This document shows, in pieces, positions 1 to 5,974 of a DNA stretch of 5,974 nucleotides (position 1 is the first letter of the stretch; each line of letters begins with the position of its first letter). The stretch is from CALEAR01 sp035301485. GTDB taxonomy: Bacteria; Pseudomonadota; Gammaproteobacteria; Pseudomonadales; Alcanivoracaceae. The DNA is taken from positions 1 to 5,974 of the forward strand of contig DATGUF010000012.1 in the NCBI GenBank assembly GCA_035301485.1, given 5' to 3'. Made by a program: the position numbers and the translations under genes. The notes under the pieces were generated by a model. That model was not told the DNA's origin. It was given only the letters and a program-made list of their open reading frames with translations, and searched no databases.

Positions 1-111
1 GAAACCGTTGTCTTTCATGTGAAGCAGCAGCTGCCAGGCATTCGCATGTTCCATTGCCATATTCTGGAACATGAAGATTTAGGCATGATGGCCAACCTTG
101 AAGTGATCTAA
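1..111 (+). CDS. Multicopper oxidase, C-terminal end (5' truncated by window)
   Basis: Only the last 36 codons and the stop (TAA, 109-111) are present, in frame 1 from base 1. The peptide contains HCHILEHEDLGM at residues 18-29, the last copper-binding motif of multicopper oxidases. C19 is the type 1 copper cysteine and M29, ten residues later, the axial methionine. The flanking histidines (H18, H20, H24) are ligands of the type 1 and trinuclear copper sites. Family members (laccases, CopA/CueO-like proteins) oxidise phenols or Cu(I) with reduction of oxygen to water, usually in the periplasm. Which subgroup this belongs to cannot be told from the tail. The protein ends within eight residues of the motif, as is usual for short-tailed members. 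It runs in the same direction as the BREX genes but has no evident functional link, so it is probably the chromosomal or island neighbour of the inserted defence operon. Confidence 0.9.
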   Translation, partial: ETVVFHVKQQLPGIRMFHCHILEHEDLGMMANLEVI

Positions 112-150
112 CCCTACCCACACAAATTGCTTGATGAGGGGTAAGTTCAG

Positions 151-180
151 TTGAGTGGAAAATCGCTGAAGTACTATACT
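151..180 (+). promoter_or_regulatory. Putative sigma70 promoter P1 upstream of brxA
   Basis: TTGAGT (151-156, 4 of 6 to TTGACA) is followed after 18 bases by TATACT (175-180, 5 of 6 to TATAAT). Transcription would start near 187, giving an untranslated leader of about 210 bases before brxA. It reads toward brxA and lies in the only gap large enough for an operon promoter. Seen from box matches only; no start-site data. Confidence 0.5.
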
Positions 181-190
181 GGTGCAGATG

Positions 191-220
191 TTAAAGTAGA
201 TTCGGTGTACCGACTATAAT
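191..220 (+). promoter_or_regulatory. Putative sigma70 promoter P2 upstream of brxA
   Basis: A perfect -10 box TATAAT (215-220) is preceded at 18 bases by a weak -35 TTAAAG (191-196, 3 of 6). No extended -10 TG is seen. Transcription would start near 227, leaving about 170 bases of leader. Its boxes lie exactly 40 bases after those of P1 with the same spacer length, so the two form a tandem pair. A weak -35 beside a consensus -10 is typical of a promoter that depends on an activator or is tuned by a repressor, but that is inference. Confidence 0.5.
202..213. promoter_or_regulatory. Small inverted repeat in the P2 spacer, possible operator
   Basis: TCGGT-GT-ACCGA is an inverted repeat with 5-base arms and a 2-base centre. 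It lies wholly between the -35 and the perfect -10 of P2. A dimeric regulator bound here would block polymerase. The arms are short, so chance is a real possibility; position rather than length makes it notable. Confidence 0.3.
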
Positions 221-270
221 AAAACGAAGGCCCGTTTCTTATTCAAAAATTAGCGAAACACACTCATCTG

Positions 271-284
271 AACGCATAAGCGTT
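271..284 (+). other. Short hairpin in the brxA leader
   Basis: AACGC (271-275), loop ATAA (276-279) and GCGTT (280-284) form a perfect 5-bp stem with a tetraloop in the transcribed leader. It is followed at once by a purine-rich segment rather than a T-run, so it is not a terminator. It could shape the leader RNA. Confidence 0.3.
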
Positions 285-353
285 AGGTGGAGGAGGGGTG
301 GCAAGATAACAGATCGCGTGGCCACAGCAGGTTATTTGTAGCGTCATTGGCAA

Positions 354-407
354 ATGGATCGATCGCCCCAAGTGTTTATAAAAAGGCGAACCATTAATGA
401 TTTCTGA
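354..407 (+). CDS. Possible 17-codon upstream ORF overlapping the brxA start
   Basis: An ATG at 354 opens a short frame reading MDRSPQVFIKRRTINDF, ending with TGA at 405-407, 11 bases inside brxA and in a different reading frame. Ribosomes ending here would be placed on the brxA start, the arrangement expected for translational coupling or a leader peptide. Against it: there is no clear Shine-Dalgarno before ATG 354, the peptide has no recognisable feature, and frames of this length occur by chance. Listed as a weak candidate only. Confidence 0.15.
   Translation: MDRSPQVFIKRRTINDF
381..386 (+). promoter_or_regulatory. Ribosome binding site of brxA
   Basis: AAAAGG ends 10 bases before ATG 397. 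It supports that start, which is also forced: an in-frame TAA at 379-381 lies just upstream and no other start codon falls between. Confidence 0.55.
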
Positions 408-1176
408 AGAAACCCAATTGAAGTATGGTTTTAAATTTGGGCAAGCTGGGGCGCACGCGTCTCGCACAATTATGTTGGCAGAACTAGAACTTCTTTTTGA
501 GGCCACTGCATCAAATTTCACTGTGAATGAATACCGAGATGCCATTGAGCAAAAGAATGTTCTTAATAAAAACACCAGCAAAACCCGCAGTTTAACCTTT
601 AGGCACCTGGTTGATTTATACAGCCTTGAAAATGGTTTTGCGATTTTTCGTGTTTTCCGACGTTTATGGGATGTAGATGAAGCTGCACGCCCTGTATTAG
701 CGTGTCAGTTAGCCTTAACACGTGATGCCTTATTACGTCTATCGCAGCAAAAAATATTGTCTTTGGAGTTAAACGAAGTATTGCCACGGGTAGATATGGA
801 AGCGGTATTTGAAAAACGTTTTCCGCATCGGTTTAGTGCAGCTACTTTGAAATCTATAGCACAGAATATTAATGCCAGCTGGACTCATGCCGGCTTTTTA
901 AGAGGGCGCAGTAAAAAGTACCGTGCCGAACCTGTTATTCGGCCAGTTAACGTGGTATTTGCTTTATTTGCGGCTTACCTACAAGGTGCCACCGGAAACC
1001 GATTGTTTATTTCAGAATGGCTTAAGGTGTTAGAGCGCCGAGAGGAAGAGCTTTTAGAGCTTGCTGTATTTGCTAGCCACGCCGGGCTGATAACCTTTAA
1101 ACACGCTAGCGAAATCATCGAAGTGGGTTTCCCCAATTATTTAACCAAAGAAGAAGAGGCGTGGCTGCATGAGTAA
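397..1176 (+). CDS. brxA: BREX protein BrxA (DUF1819 family)
   Basis: This 259-residue protein matches the BrxA/DUF1819 family. The N-terminal block around residues 11-30 (GFKFGQAGAHASRTIMLAEL) is followed by an alanine- and leucine-rich helical body, and a second conserved-looking block RPVNVVFALFAAYLQG lies at about residues 182-197. No signal peptide or membrane segment is seen, so it is cytoplasmic. Known for the family: BrxA is a small, mostly helical protein reported to bind DNA, encoded at the front of several BREX types and needed for, or supporting, defence. At 259 residues it seems somewhat longer than the roughly 200 I recall for type 1 members. It is the first gene of the operon; its end overlaps brxB by 8 bases (ATGAGTAA), implying coupled translation. 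The assignment rests on family resemblance plus the brxB-brxC-pglX context. The gene looks more AT-rich than brxC and pglX. Confidence 0.88.
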   Translation: MISEETQLKYGFKFGQAGAHASRTIMLAELELLFEATASNFTVNEYRDAIEQKNVLNKNTSKTRSLTFRHLVDLYSLENGFAIFRVFRRLWDVDEAARPVLACQLALTRDALLRLSQQKILSLELNEVLPRVDMEAVFEKRFPHRFSAATLKSIAQNINASWTHAGFLRGRSKKYRAEPVIRPVNVVFALFAAYLQGATGNRLFISEWLKVLERREEELLELAVFASHAGLITFKHASEIIEVGFPNYLTKEEEAWLHE

Positions 1177-1711
1177 TCGATTAACACGCTTAATAAAAAG
1201 CTATACCAGTTTTATTGCTATCCCGTGGATACCTGGGCTAGCCGATGAGCAGCGTGTGCTGTTTGCCGTTTATCGCAAGGAAGACGAGCTTAAGCTGCGT
1301 GCGCGCGTTGAAGAGTTTCGGTTGGCAACAGAAAGTGCTGGGCATGATTGGCTTGAGTTGGATATTACTCGGCTTTTTCCAGAATGGATGGCAGGCCAAA
1401 AGTATCGTGAAGATTATTTTGAAGAGCCAGAGTTTCTTAAAAGTAAGTATGGTAGCTTTGTGGATGATGCGATTGAAAAGTTAGCCGAGCAATTGCAGGG
1501 CGTTACCACTAACACAGTGGTAACGCTAATTGGCTGCGGTACTTTATTTGGTTTTGCCTCGGTATCAGATTTTGTAAAAAGGCTCTCAGTGCATGTGCCT
1601 GGGCGCTTGCTCGTGCTGTTTCCTGGGGAGTACAGCGAAAACACTTATAAGTTGCTAGATGCGCGCGATGGGTGGGGTTATCAAGCCACCGCTATAACAG
1701 CAAATAACTAA
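1169..1711 (+). CDS. brxB: BREX protein BrxB (DUF1788 family)
   Basis: This 180-residue protein matches BrxB/DUF1788. The clearest signature is the C-terminal block at residues 145-171, with RLLVLFPGEY, then LLDARDGWGY, which is highly typical of the family. An N-terminal stretch (residues 18-40) resembles the family's start, and TLIGCGTLFGFASVSDF (from about residue 119) is the hydrophobic core strand and turn. It is presumed cytoplasmic, with no membrane segment. BrxB is a conserved BREX component of unknown biochemical role; it is required for defence in studied type 1 systems. ATG 1169 lies inside the end of brxA and is preceded by GAGG at 1156-1159, nine bases away, which supports this start. 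The length is close to that of family members. The coding sequence contains a perfect 11-bp inverted repeat at 1500-1526, which is listed separately. Confidence 0.9.
   Translation: MSNRLTRLIKSYTSFIAIPWIPGLADEQRVLFAVYRKEDELKLRARVEEFRLATESAGHDWLELDITRLFPEWMAGQKYREDYFEEPEFLKSKYGSFVDDAIEKLAEQLQGVTTNTVVTLIGCGTLFGFASVSDFVKRLSVHVPGRLLVLFPGEYSENTYKLLDARDGWGYQATAITANN
1500..1526 (+). repeat. Perfect 11-bp inverted repeat (stem-loop) inside brxB
   Basis: The left arm GCGTTACCACT (1500-1510) and right arm AGTGGTAACGC (1516-1526) are exact reverse complements around the loop AACAC (1511-1515). A G-T wobble (1499/1527) could extend the stem, and AATT at 1491-1494 and 1528-1531 could pair further after an asymmetric bulge. 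It lies in codons 111-120 (VTTNTVVTL), in frame and without disturbing the family's reading frame. No T-run follows, so it is not a standard intrinsic terminator. Possible roles are RNA stability or processing, translation pausing, or a protein binding site. Confidence 0.85.
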
Positions 1712-1739
1712 AACGACAGCCCTGGATGTGAAGAACGCT

Positions 1740-4700
1740 ATGTTAAATCGTGATATTTATTTAATCGAACCAAAGGATAAAACCCTTGCCAATAATGGTG
1801 TGGCAGTGGTGAAAGACGACCAGTCGGAAGCGGCCTTAAGCACCTTACGTTATGAATTAGAAACCTTTGTGTGCGAGGGTGAATACCAAGCGGGACTAGA
1901 TAAAATATTGTCTACCTACCTTCGTAACTTAGGCAGCAATAACGAGCAGCCTGGCATCTGGATTTCAGGTTTCTATGGCTCGGGTAAATCTCATCTAGCT
2001 AAAATGTTGCGGGCCTTTTGGACCAACCAAGTGTTTGCAGATGGCATGCAGGCACGCGATATTGCTGAGCTTCCGCAAGGCATTAAAGATCATTTTGTAG
2101 AGCTTTCCACAGCAGCAAAACGCAACGGGGGCTTGCATGCGGCATCGGGCACGCTGGGCTCAGGCATAAGCAATAACGTGCGCTTGGCATTGCTCAATAT
2201 CATTTTTAACTCTGTGGGGCTGCCCGAGCAATACAACCAAGCGCGCTTTGTGTTGTGGCTTAAGCGCCAAGGCATCTTTGCAAGCGTTAAACAAAGTGTG
2301 GAAGCACAGGGCGATAGTTGGGAAGAAGAGCTTAAAGACTTATACATGTCGCGCAGCATCGCATCGGCGCTGATGGAGCACGATAGCACATTAGGTGATT
2401 CGCCAAGCCAGGTGCGCCAGCTATTGCGTGAACAGTACCCACATGTGGATGACGTTACTAACCAGCAAATGGTGAACGCTATTTACGATGCCTTGGCTAC
2501 TGAGGGTGGGTTTCCTCTCACACTCGTAGTGCTGGATGAAGTGCAGCAATACATCGGTGATGATGCTGAGCGTGCGCACCTCGTACAGGAAGTCATTGAA
2601 ACCTGCTGTAAAGATTCTAAATTCAAAAGCAAATTACTGTTTGTGGCAACGGGGCAAAGCGCACTATCGGGCATGCCTAATTTGCAGCGCTTAATGGGCC
2701 GATTTCAGGTACCGGTGCAGCTCTCAGACACCGATGTGGAATCGGTAATTCGTAAAATTATCTTGCAGAAAAAAGACTCTGCAAAACCGAAAGTTGAAGC
2801 TTTATTGCAAAACAACCTGGGTGAAATTTCACGCCAGTTGCGTGGCACACAAATTGAGCACAACAGGGATGATGAAAAAGTGATGGTGGCCGATTATCCT
2901 TTGCTACCTGTACGTCGCCGCTTTTGGGAAAAGGTACTGCAAATGGTGGATACCACCGGTACCGTTTCACAGTTACGTAACCAACTAAAAGTAGTGCACG
3001 AAGCAACCATCGCTACCGCAGATAAACCCCTTGGTCATGTAGTGCCTGCTGACTTTATTTATGAACAAATTGCTATTAACTTACTGCAAACGGGTGTTAT
3101 TTCCAAAGAAGTCTCTGAACTGATTGGGCGTTTTGCAGCACAAGACAACGAAGAGGCTCAGCTTAAATCACGCCTGTTGGCGCTTATATTGTTAATTAGC
3201 AAGCTACCTACCGAAGCTACGGCAGATATTGGCGTGCGTGCCACGCCTGAAATGTTAGCCGATTTACTGATAGAAGATTTACATCAAGGTAGAGACACCA
3301 TACGTGCCGCCGTACCTAAGGCTTTAAAGGAACTGCAAGCAGATGGCTATTTGATGGCTATGGAAACAACGGTGGGTACTGAATTCCGTTTGCAAACCCA
3401 AGAAAGCTCGCAGTGGTATGACACTTTACGCCAAGAAGAGGCTGATTTACGTGGCAATACCCAGCGTGTGGAGAATATCCGCGCCGACTTACTGCAAAAC
3501 CATGTGCGTAAAGAGGTGGCTAAAGTGCGTTTAGCCCAGGGCAAAGTGAATGAAATGCGTAACCTGCATATAAGCTTTGATACCGAAGTGCCCAAGGATG
3601 CTCACGAGAAAATTTATGTGTGGGTGCAAGATGGCTGGAGCGTAGATACCAATAGCTTCACATCGGTAGCGCGTCAATACGAGCCAAGTGAACCTACGAT
3701 ATTTGTATATATTCCTGCGAAAAATCGCAGCGAGCTCACTAACGCTATTATTGCCGAATACGCTGCTAATGCCACCTTAGAAAAACGAGGCTTGCCTGGC
3801 ACCGATGCCGGCAAAGATGCTCGCAGTTCTATGCAAACACGTTACCGTGAGGCACAAAAACATAAAGAGTTGCTTCTGCGTGAAATCTTTGATGGGGTGC
3901 AAGTATTGCAGGCAGGCGGTGCAGAAGAATTTGATGGCACCATTGCTGAACGCGTAGAAAAAGCAGCTAAAGCTTCTTTGGTGCGCTTGTACCGCGAGTT
4001 TGATGCAGCAGATAACCCGCACTGGGGCAAGGTATACGACCGCGCCCGCAAAGAGGGTGGTCACACCGCTTTAGAGCTACTGGGCTACAAAGGTGATCCT
4101 GAAAAACACCCTGTGTGCGCACAAATCATGCGCTACATAGGCGCCTCTAAGCGCGGCAGTGAAATACGCGAGCACTTCACTAAGCCCCCTTATGGCTGGC
4201 CACAAGACGCCATTGAAGGCGCTTTATTTGTGTTGCTTGCCGCGGGCGAAGTGGTCGCAAAAGATAGTCAGCATAACCCTGTGTCTGCCACTGAGCTCGA
4301 GCGTAAAAATGTGGGGCAAACCACTTTTGCGCCAGAAAGTATCACGATTAGGCCAGTGGATATTATTAAAATCCGCGGCGTATTAAATGCTTGTGGTGTG
4401 AATACTGCGTCGGGAGATGAAGCCAATAACGTGGCGCAGTTGCTGCAAAAAGCCCGCCAACTTGCCGACGAGGCCAGTGGCGATGCACCACTGCCGGCCA
4501 GGCCAGATCTTGACTTGTTTAATGAAATAGAGCGCCAATCTGGCAACGCCAAATTAAAAATGGTGTTAGATGAAGGCGATACCATTAAAGCGCTGTTTAA
4601 AGAATGGCAAGCCATTGCGAGCAAAATAGAGCTGCGCAGCAACGAGTGGTGGCAGTTGAAAGATTTACTGGATTTAGCTAAAGACCGTGCTTTTTATCCT

Positions 4701-5207
4701 GCCATAAAAGCTGAAGCCGATGCCATTAGCGCCAACCGCAGCCTGCTTGATGAGCCCAATCCTGTAGCAACACATATCAAGGAGCTCACCGCCAAGCTGC
4801 GCGAAGCCTTACAACACCATGTGCAAAGTTACCTGGATACCCACGCCACACAATTGCAGCAGTTAGAAGCCGATGTGCACTGGCAGCAGTTGGATATAGA
4901 CCAACGACAGGAACTGCTGCAACGCCGCCAACTACTCACCATTGATGAGCCCAACTATGGCAGTCCAGAAGCGTTGATAGAAGCTTTGCAGCACACCAGC
5001 CTTAGCCAATGGGCGGATCGCACCGCATCGCTCGCCAGTAAGTTTGAAAGTGCTCGCCTCGAGGCAGTAAAGCTCTTGCAACCCAAGGTACAACACCTGC
5101 ATTTGCCGCGTGCAACGATTCAAACTGAAGCCGAATTAGAGCAATGGCTCGCAGACGTCAAGCAGCAAGTGCTAGACAAATTAAACGATGGACCGGTGAC
5201 CTTCTAA
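1740..5207 (+). CDS. brxC: BREX P-loop ATPase BrxC
   Basis: This is a large cytoplasmic ATPase of 1155 residues from ATG 1740, close to the usual size of about 1200. The Walker A motif GFYGSGKS is at residues 77-84 (K83). Walker B is LVVLDE, with D266 and E267. A sensor-like strand LLFVATGQSAL follows at 299-309, then RLMGRF with candidate arginine-finger residues at 317 and 321. The roughly 180 residues between Walker A and B form a long insert. The C-terminal third is helical and rich in glutamate and glutamine, with a likely coiled coil around residues 1018-1066. BrxC/PglY proteins occur across BREX types and are needed for defence and, in some systems, for methylation; the detailed role is unclear. 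A GTG at 1728 in the same frame would add four residues. I prefer ATG 1740 because GAAG (1730-1733) lies six bases before it, whereas the GTG lacks a purine-rich site. The stop overlaps the pglX start (TAATG). Confidence 0.93.
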   Translation: MLNRDIYLIEPKDKTLANNGVAVVKDDQSEAALSTLRYELETFVCEGEYQAGLDKILSTYLRNLGSNNEQPGIWISGFYGSGKSHLAKMLRAFWTNQVFADGMQARDIAELPQGIKDHFVELSTAAKRNGGLHAASGTLGSGISNNVRLALLNIIFNSVGLPEQYNQARFVLWLKRQGIFASVKQSVEAQGDSWEEELKDLYMSRSIASALMEHDSTLGDSPSQVRQLLREQYPHVDDVTNQQMVNAIYDALATEGGFPLTLVVLDEVQQYIGDDAERAHLVQEVIETCCKDSKFKSKLLFVATGQSALSGMPNLQRLMGRFQVPVQLSDTDVESVIRKIILQKKDSAKPKVEALLQNNLGEISRQLRGTQIEHNRDDEKVMVADYPLLPVRRRFWEKVLQMVDTTGTVSQLRNQLKVVHEATIATADKPLGHVVPADFIYEQIAINLLQTGVISKEVSELIGRFAAQDNEEAQLKSRLLALILLISKLPTEATADIGVRATPEMLADLLIEDLHQGRDTIRAAVPKALKELQADGYLMAMETTVGTEFRLQTQESSQWYDTLRQEEADLRGNTQRVENIRADLLQNHVRKEVAKVRLAQGKVNEMRNLHISFDTEVPKDAHEKIYVWVQDGWSVDTNSFTSVARQYEPSEPTIFVYIPAKNRSELTNAIIAEYAANATLEKRGLPGTDAGKDARSSMQTRYREAQKHKELLLREIFDGVQVLQAGGAEEFDGTIAERVEKAAKASLVRLYREFDAADNPHWGKVYDRARKEGGHTALELLGYKGDPEKHPVCAQIMRYIGASKRGSEIREHFTKPPYGWPQDAIEGALFVLLAAGEVVAKDSQHNPVSATELERKNVGQTTFAPESITIRPVDIIKIRGVLNACGVNTASGDEANNVAQLLQKARQLADEASGDAPLPARPDLDLFNEIERQSGNAKLKMVLDEGDTIKALFKEWQAIASKIELRSNEWWQLKDLLDLAKDRAFYPAIKAEADAISANRSLLDEPNPVATHIKELTAKLREALQHHVQSYLDTHATQLQQLEADVHWQQLDIDQRQELLQRRQLLTIDEPNYGSPEALIEALQHTSLSQWADRTASLASKFESARLEAVKLLQPKVQHLHLPRATIQTEAELEQWLADVKQQVLDKLNDGPVTF

Positions 5208-5974
5208 TGCATAACTACATAGCCCCAACTCTAGATAGAACCTTACGCGGCCAATTGGAGCGTGCGGTAAAAAAAGCCCGCACAGTAGCAGAGCAAGCCG
5301 CTAGCGAGGCCTTGAATCGTTTAGCCGTAGGGGAGGCGCGTCCACCGGAATACCTCAATGAAGCACAACGAAACCTGCGCACACGCTTGCGCGCACTGGG
5401 GCGCCAATTGGGTGATATAAGGCATGAAGATCGCCATCAGGATCTTGATAACCTTATTACCAGCGTGGCCTATGAGCATTGGCACCGCATGTTGTTTGCC
5501 CGTTATTTAGAGCAAAACAACTTGCTGATGTACGACGAATATACCGCTTTAACCCTGGAAGAGTGTAATGAGCTGGCGCAAGAGCCAGATATTGCGCGCG
5601 ATGAACAAGAGCGTCGTTGCACCACGGGTTGGGAGCTGGCAGGGGTGTTGGCCTCTAAAATGCTGCCGCAAATTTTCCGGGTGGATTCCCCGGTATTTGA
5701 ACTTAGCTTTGCGCCTGAGCACCAACAAGCGCTCACTAGTCTAGTGATGGGGCTAGCCACCGATACCTTTCATGCCAGTGATAGCCTGGGATGGGTGTAT
5801 CAATTTTGGCAAGCGGATAACAAAGAGCGTATTAACCAATCTGAAGTGAAAATTGGTGCCCGCGAGCTGCCTGCCGTGACCCAGTTGTTTACCGAACCTT
5901 ATATGGTGAGTTTTTTGCTGGATAACGCTTTGGGCGCTTGGTGGGCAAATAAACGCTTAACCGAAGAGGATTGG
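5207..5974 (+). CDS. pglX: BREX adenine-specific DNA methyltransferase PglX, N-terminal part (3' truncated by window)
   Basis: The first 256 codons are present and the frame stays open to the last base. ATG 5207 shares its A with the brxC stop and is preceded by GGTGA (5195-5199), a weak binding site seven bases away, so translation is probably coupled to brxC. Residues 1-40 form a charged, alanine-rich helix. EHWHRMLFARYLEQNNLL (90-107), LGWVYQFWQ (194-202), KIGARELPAVTQLFT (215-229) and LGAWW (242-246) are the conserved blocks that precede the catalytic domain in PglX-type methyltransferases. The SAM-binding and NPPY motifs and the target-recognition region lie beyond the window. PglX transfers a methyl group from SAM to N6 of adenine in a non-palindromic site, protecting host DNA. 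The N-terminus differs from that of E. coli type 1 PglX as I recall it, so the subtype is open. The gene is not in doubt as a PglX relative; completeness cannot be judged. Confidence 0.9.
   Translation, partial: MHNYIAPTLDRTLRGQLERAVKKARTVAEQAASEALNRLAVGEARPPEYLNEAQRNLRTRLRALGRQLGDIRHEDRHQDLDNLITSVAYEHWHRMLFARYLEQNNLLMYDEYTALTLEECNELAQEPDIARDEQERRCTTGWELAGVLASKMLPQIFRVDSPVFELSFAPEHQQALTSLVMGLATDTFHASDSLGWVYQFWQADNKERINQSEVKIGARELPAVTQLFTEPYMVSFLLDNALGAWWANKRLTEEDW

Larger units (their letters stand above)
112..396 (+). other. Non-coding leader between the oxidase gene and brxA
   Basis: This 285-base gap holds the likely control region of the BREX operon and no convincing protein gene. It contains two sigma70-like promoters (151-180 and 191-220), a small inverted repeat (202-213), a hairpin (271-284), a purine-rich stretch (289-298) and an 8-base palindrome GTGGCCAC (318-325). 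It also has three GATC sites within about 55 bases (312, 357, 361). I see no strong rho-independent terminator after the oxidase gene: the nearest stem-loops have only about 5 bp and no T-run, so some read-through from the oxidase gene is possible. No tRNA, CRISPR array or insertion-sequence end was recognised. No brxR-like or brxE-like regulatory gene is present here. Confidence 0.75.

Noticed and set aside
115..143. TACCC...GGGTA pairing just after the oxidase stop
   Set aside because: The stem is 5 bp with a 19-base loop and no T-run, too weak to call a terminator or attachment site.
222..237. Hairpin AAACG-AAGGCC-CGTTT as a terminator of the oxidase gene
   Set aside because: The stem has only 5 bp, mostly A-T, no proper T-run follows, and it lies over the P2 start region, so a terminator is unlikely.
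106..288. Integron attC-like boxes: ATCTAAC (106-112, at the oxidase stop codon) and GTTAGGT (282-288)
   Set aside because: Both fit the outer-box patterns RYYYAAC and GTTRRRY, but they differ from perfect complementarity by one base, the inner L boxes do not pair, and the 183-base span is longer than usual attC sites. Chance matches to such loose patterns are common.
264..581. Reverse-strand open frame of 105 codons over the leader and brxA start
   Set aside because: It overlaps brxA antisense, resembles no family I know and has no supporting binding site or context; it is a shadow of the brxA coding bias.
1245..1484. Second + strand frame of 79 codons inside brxB
   Set aside because: The frame carrying the DUF1788 signature spans the same bases, and this alternative has no recognisable motif or own binding site.
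4268..4642. Reverse-strand open frame of 124 codons inside brxC
   Set aside because: It is serine- and leucine-rich low-information sequence antisense to a well-supported brxC reading frame, as expected from codon bias.

Overview
The window holds the 5' part of a BREX (bacteriophage exclusion) defence operon, all on the + strand. It sits directly downstream of the 3' end of a multicopper oxidase gene. Gene content, moderate GC, proteobacterial-looking Shine-Dalgarno sites and sigma70-like promoter boxes suggest a Gram-negative bacterium, most likely a gammaproteobacterium. This is inference; nothing in the window fixes the taxon.

Layout: 1-111 is the C-terminus of a multicopper oxidase, with its terminal copper-binding motif. 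112-396 is a 285-base non-coding leader. It carries two sigma70-like promoters in tandem, a small inverted repeat between the -35 and -10 of the second, and a short hairpin. It then follows with a strong purine-rich stretch and a possible 17-codon upstream ORF. 397-1176 is brxA, 1169-1711 is brxB, about 1740-5207 is brxC, and 5207 to the window edge is the first 256 codons of pglX. brxA/brxB overlap by 8 bases and brxC/pglX by 1 base (TAATG). brxB and brxC are separated by under 30 bases, so one polycistronic transcript is likely.

How the genes fit together: in BREX, PglX is an adenine-specific methyltransferase that marks the host's own non-palindromic sites. BrxC is a large P-loop ATPase, and BrxA and BrxB are small conserved partners that are needed for defence in studied systems. 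Unmarked phage DNA is blocked by a mechanism that is still poorly understood. The usual downstream genes (pglZ, and brxL or helicase genes) lie outside the window. The order brxA-brxB-brxC-pglX fits BREX type 1, or possibly type 5 or 6. The PglX N-terminus and the BrxC N-terminus do not resemble the Escherichia coli type 1 proteins as I remember them, so I leave the subtype open.

The most unusual signals not explained by the genes are a perfect 11-bp inverted repeat with a 5-base loop inside brxB (1500-1526) and the compact two-promoter control region upstream of brxA.
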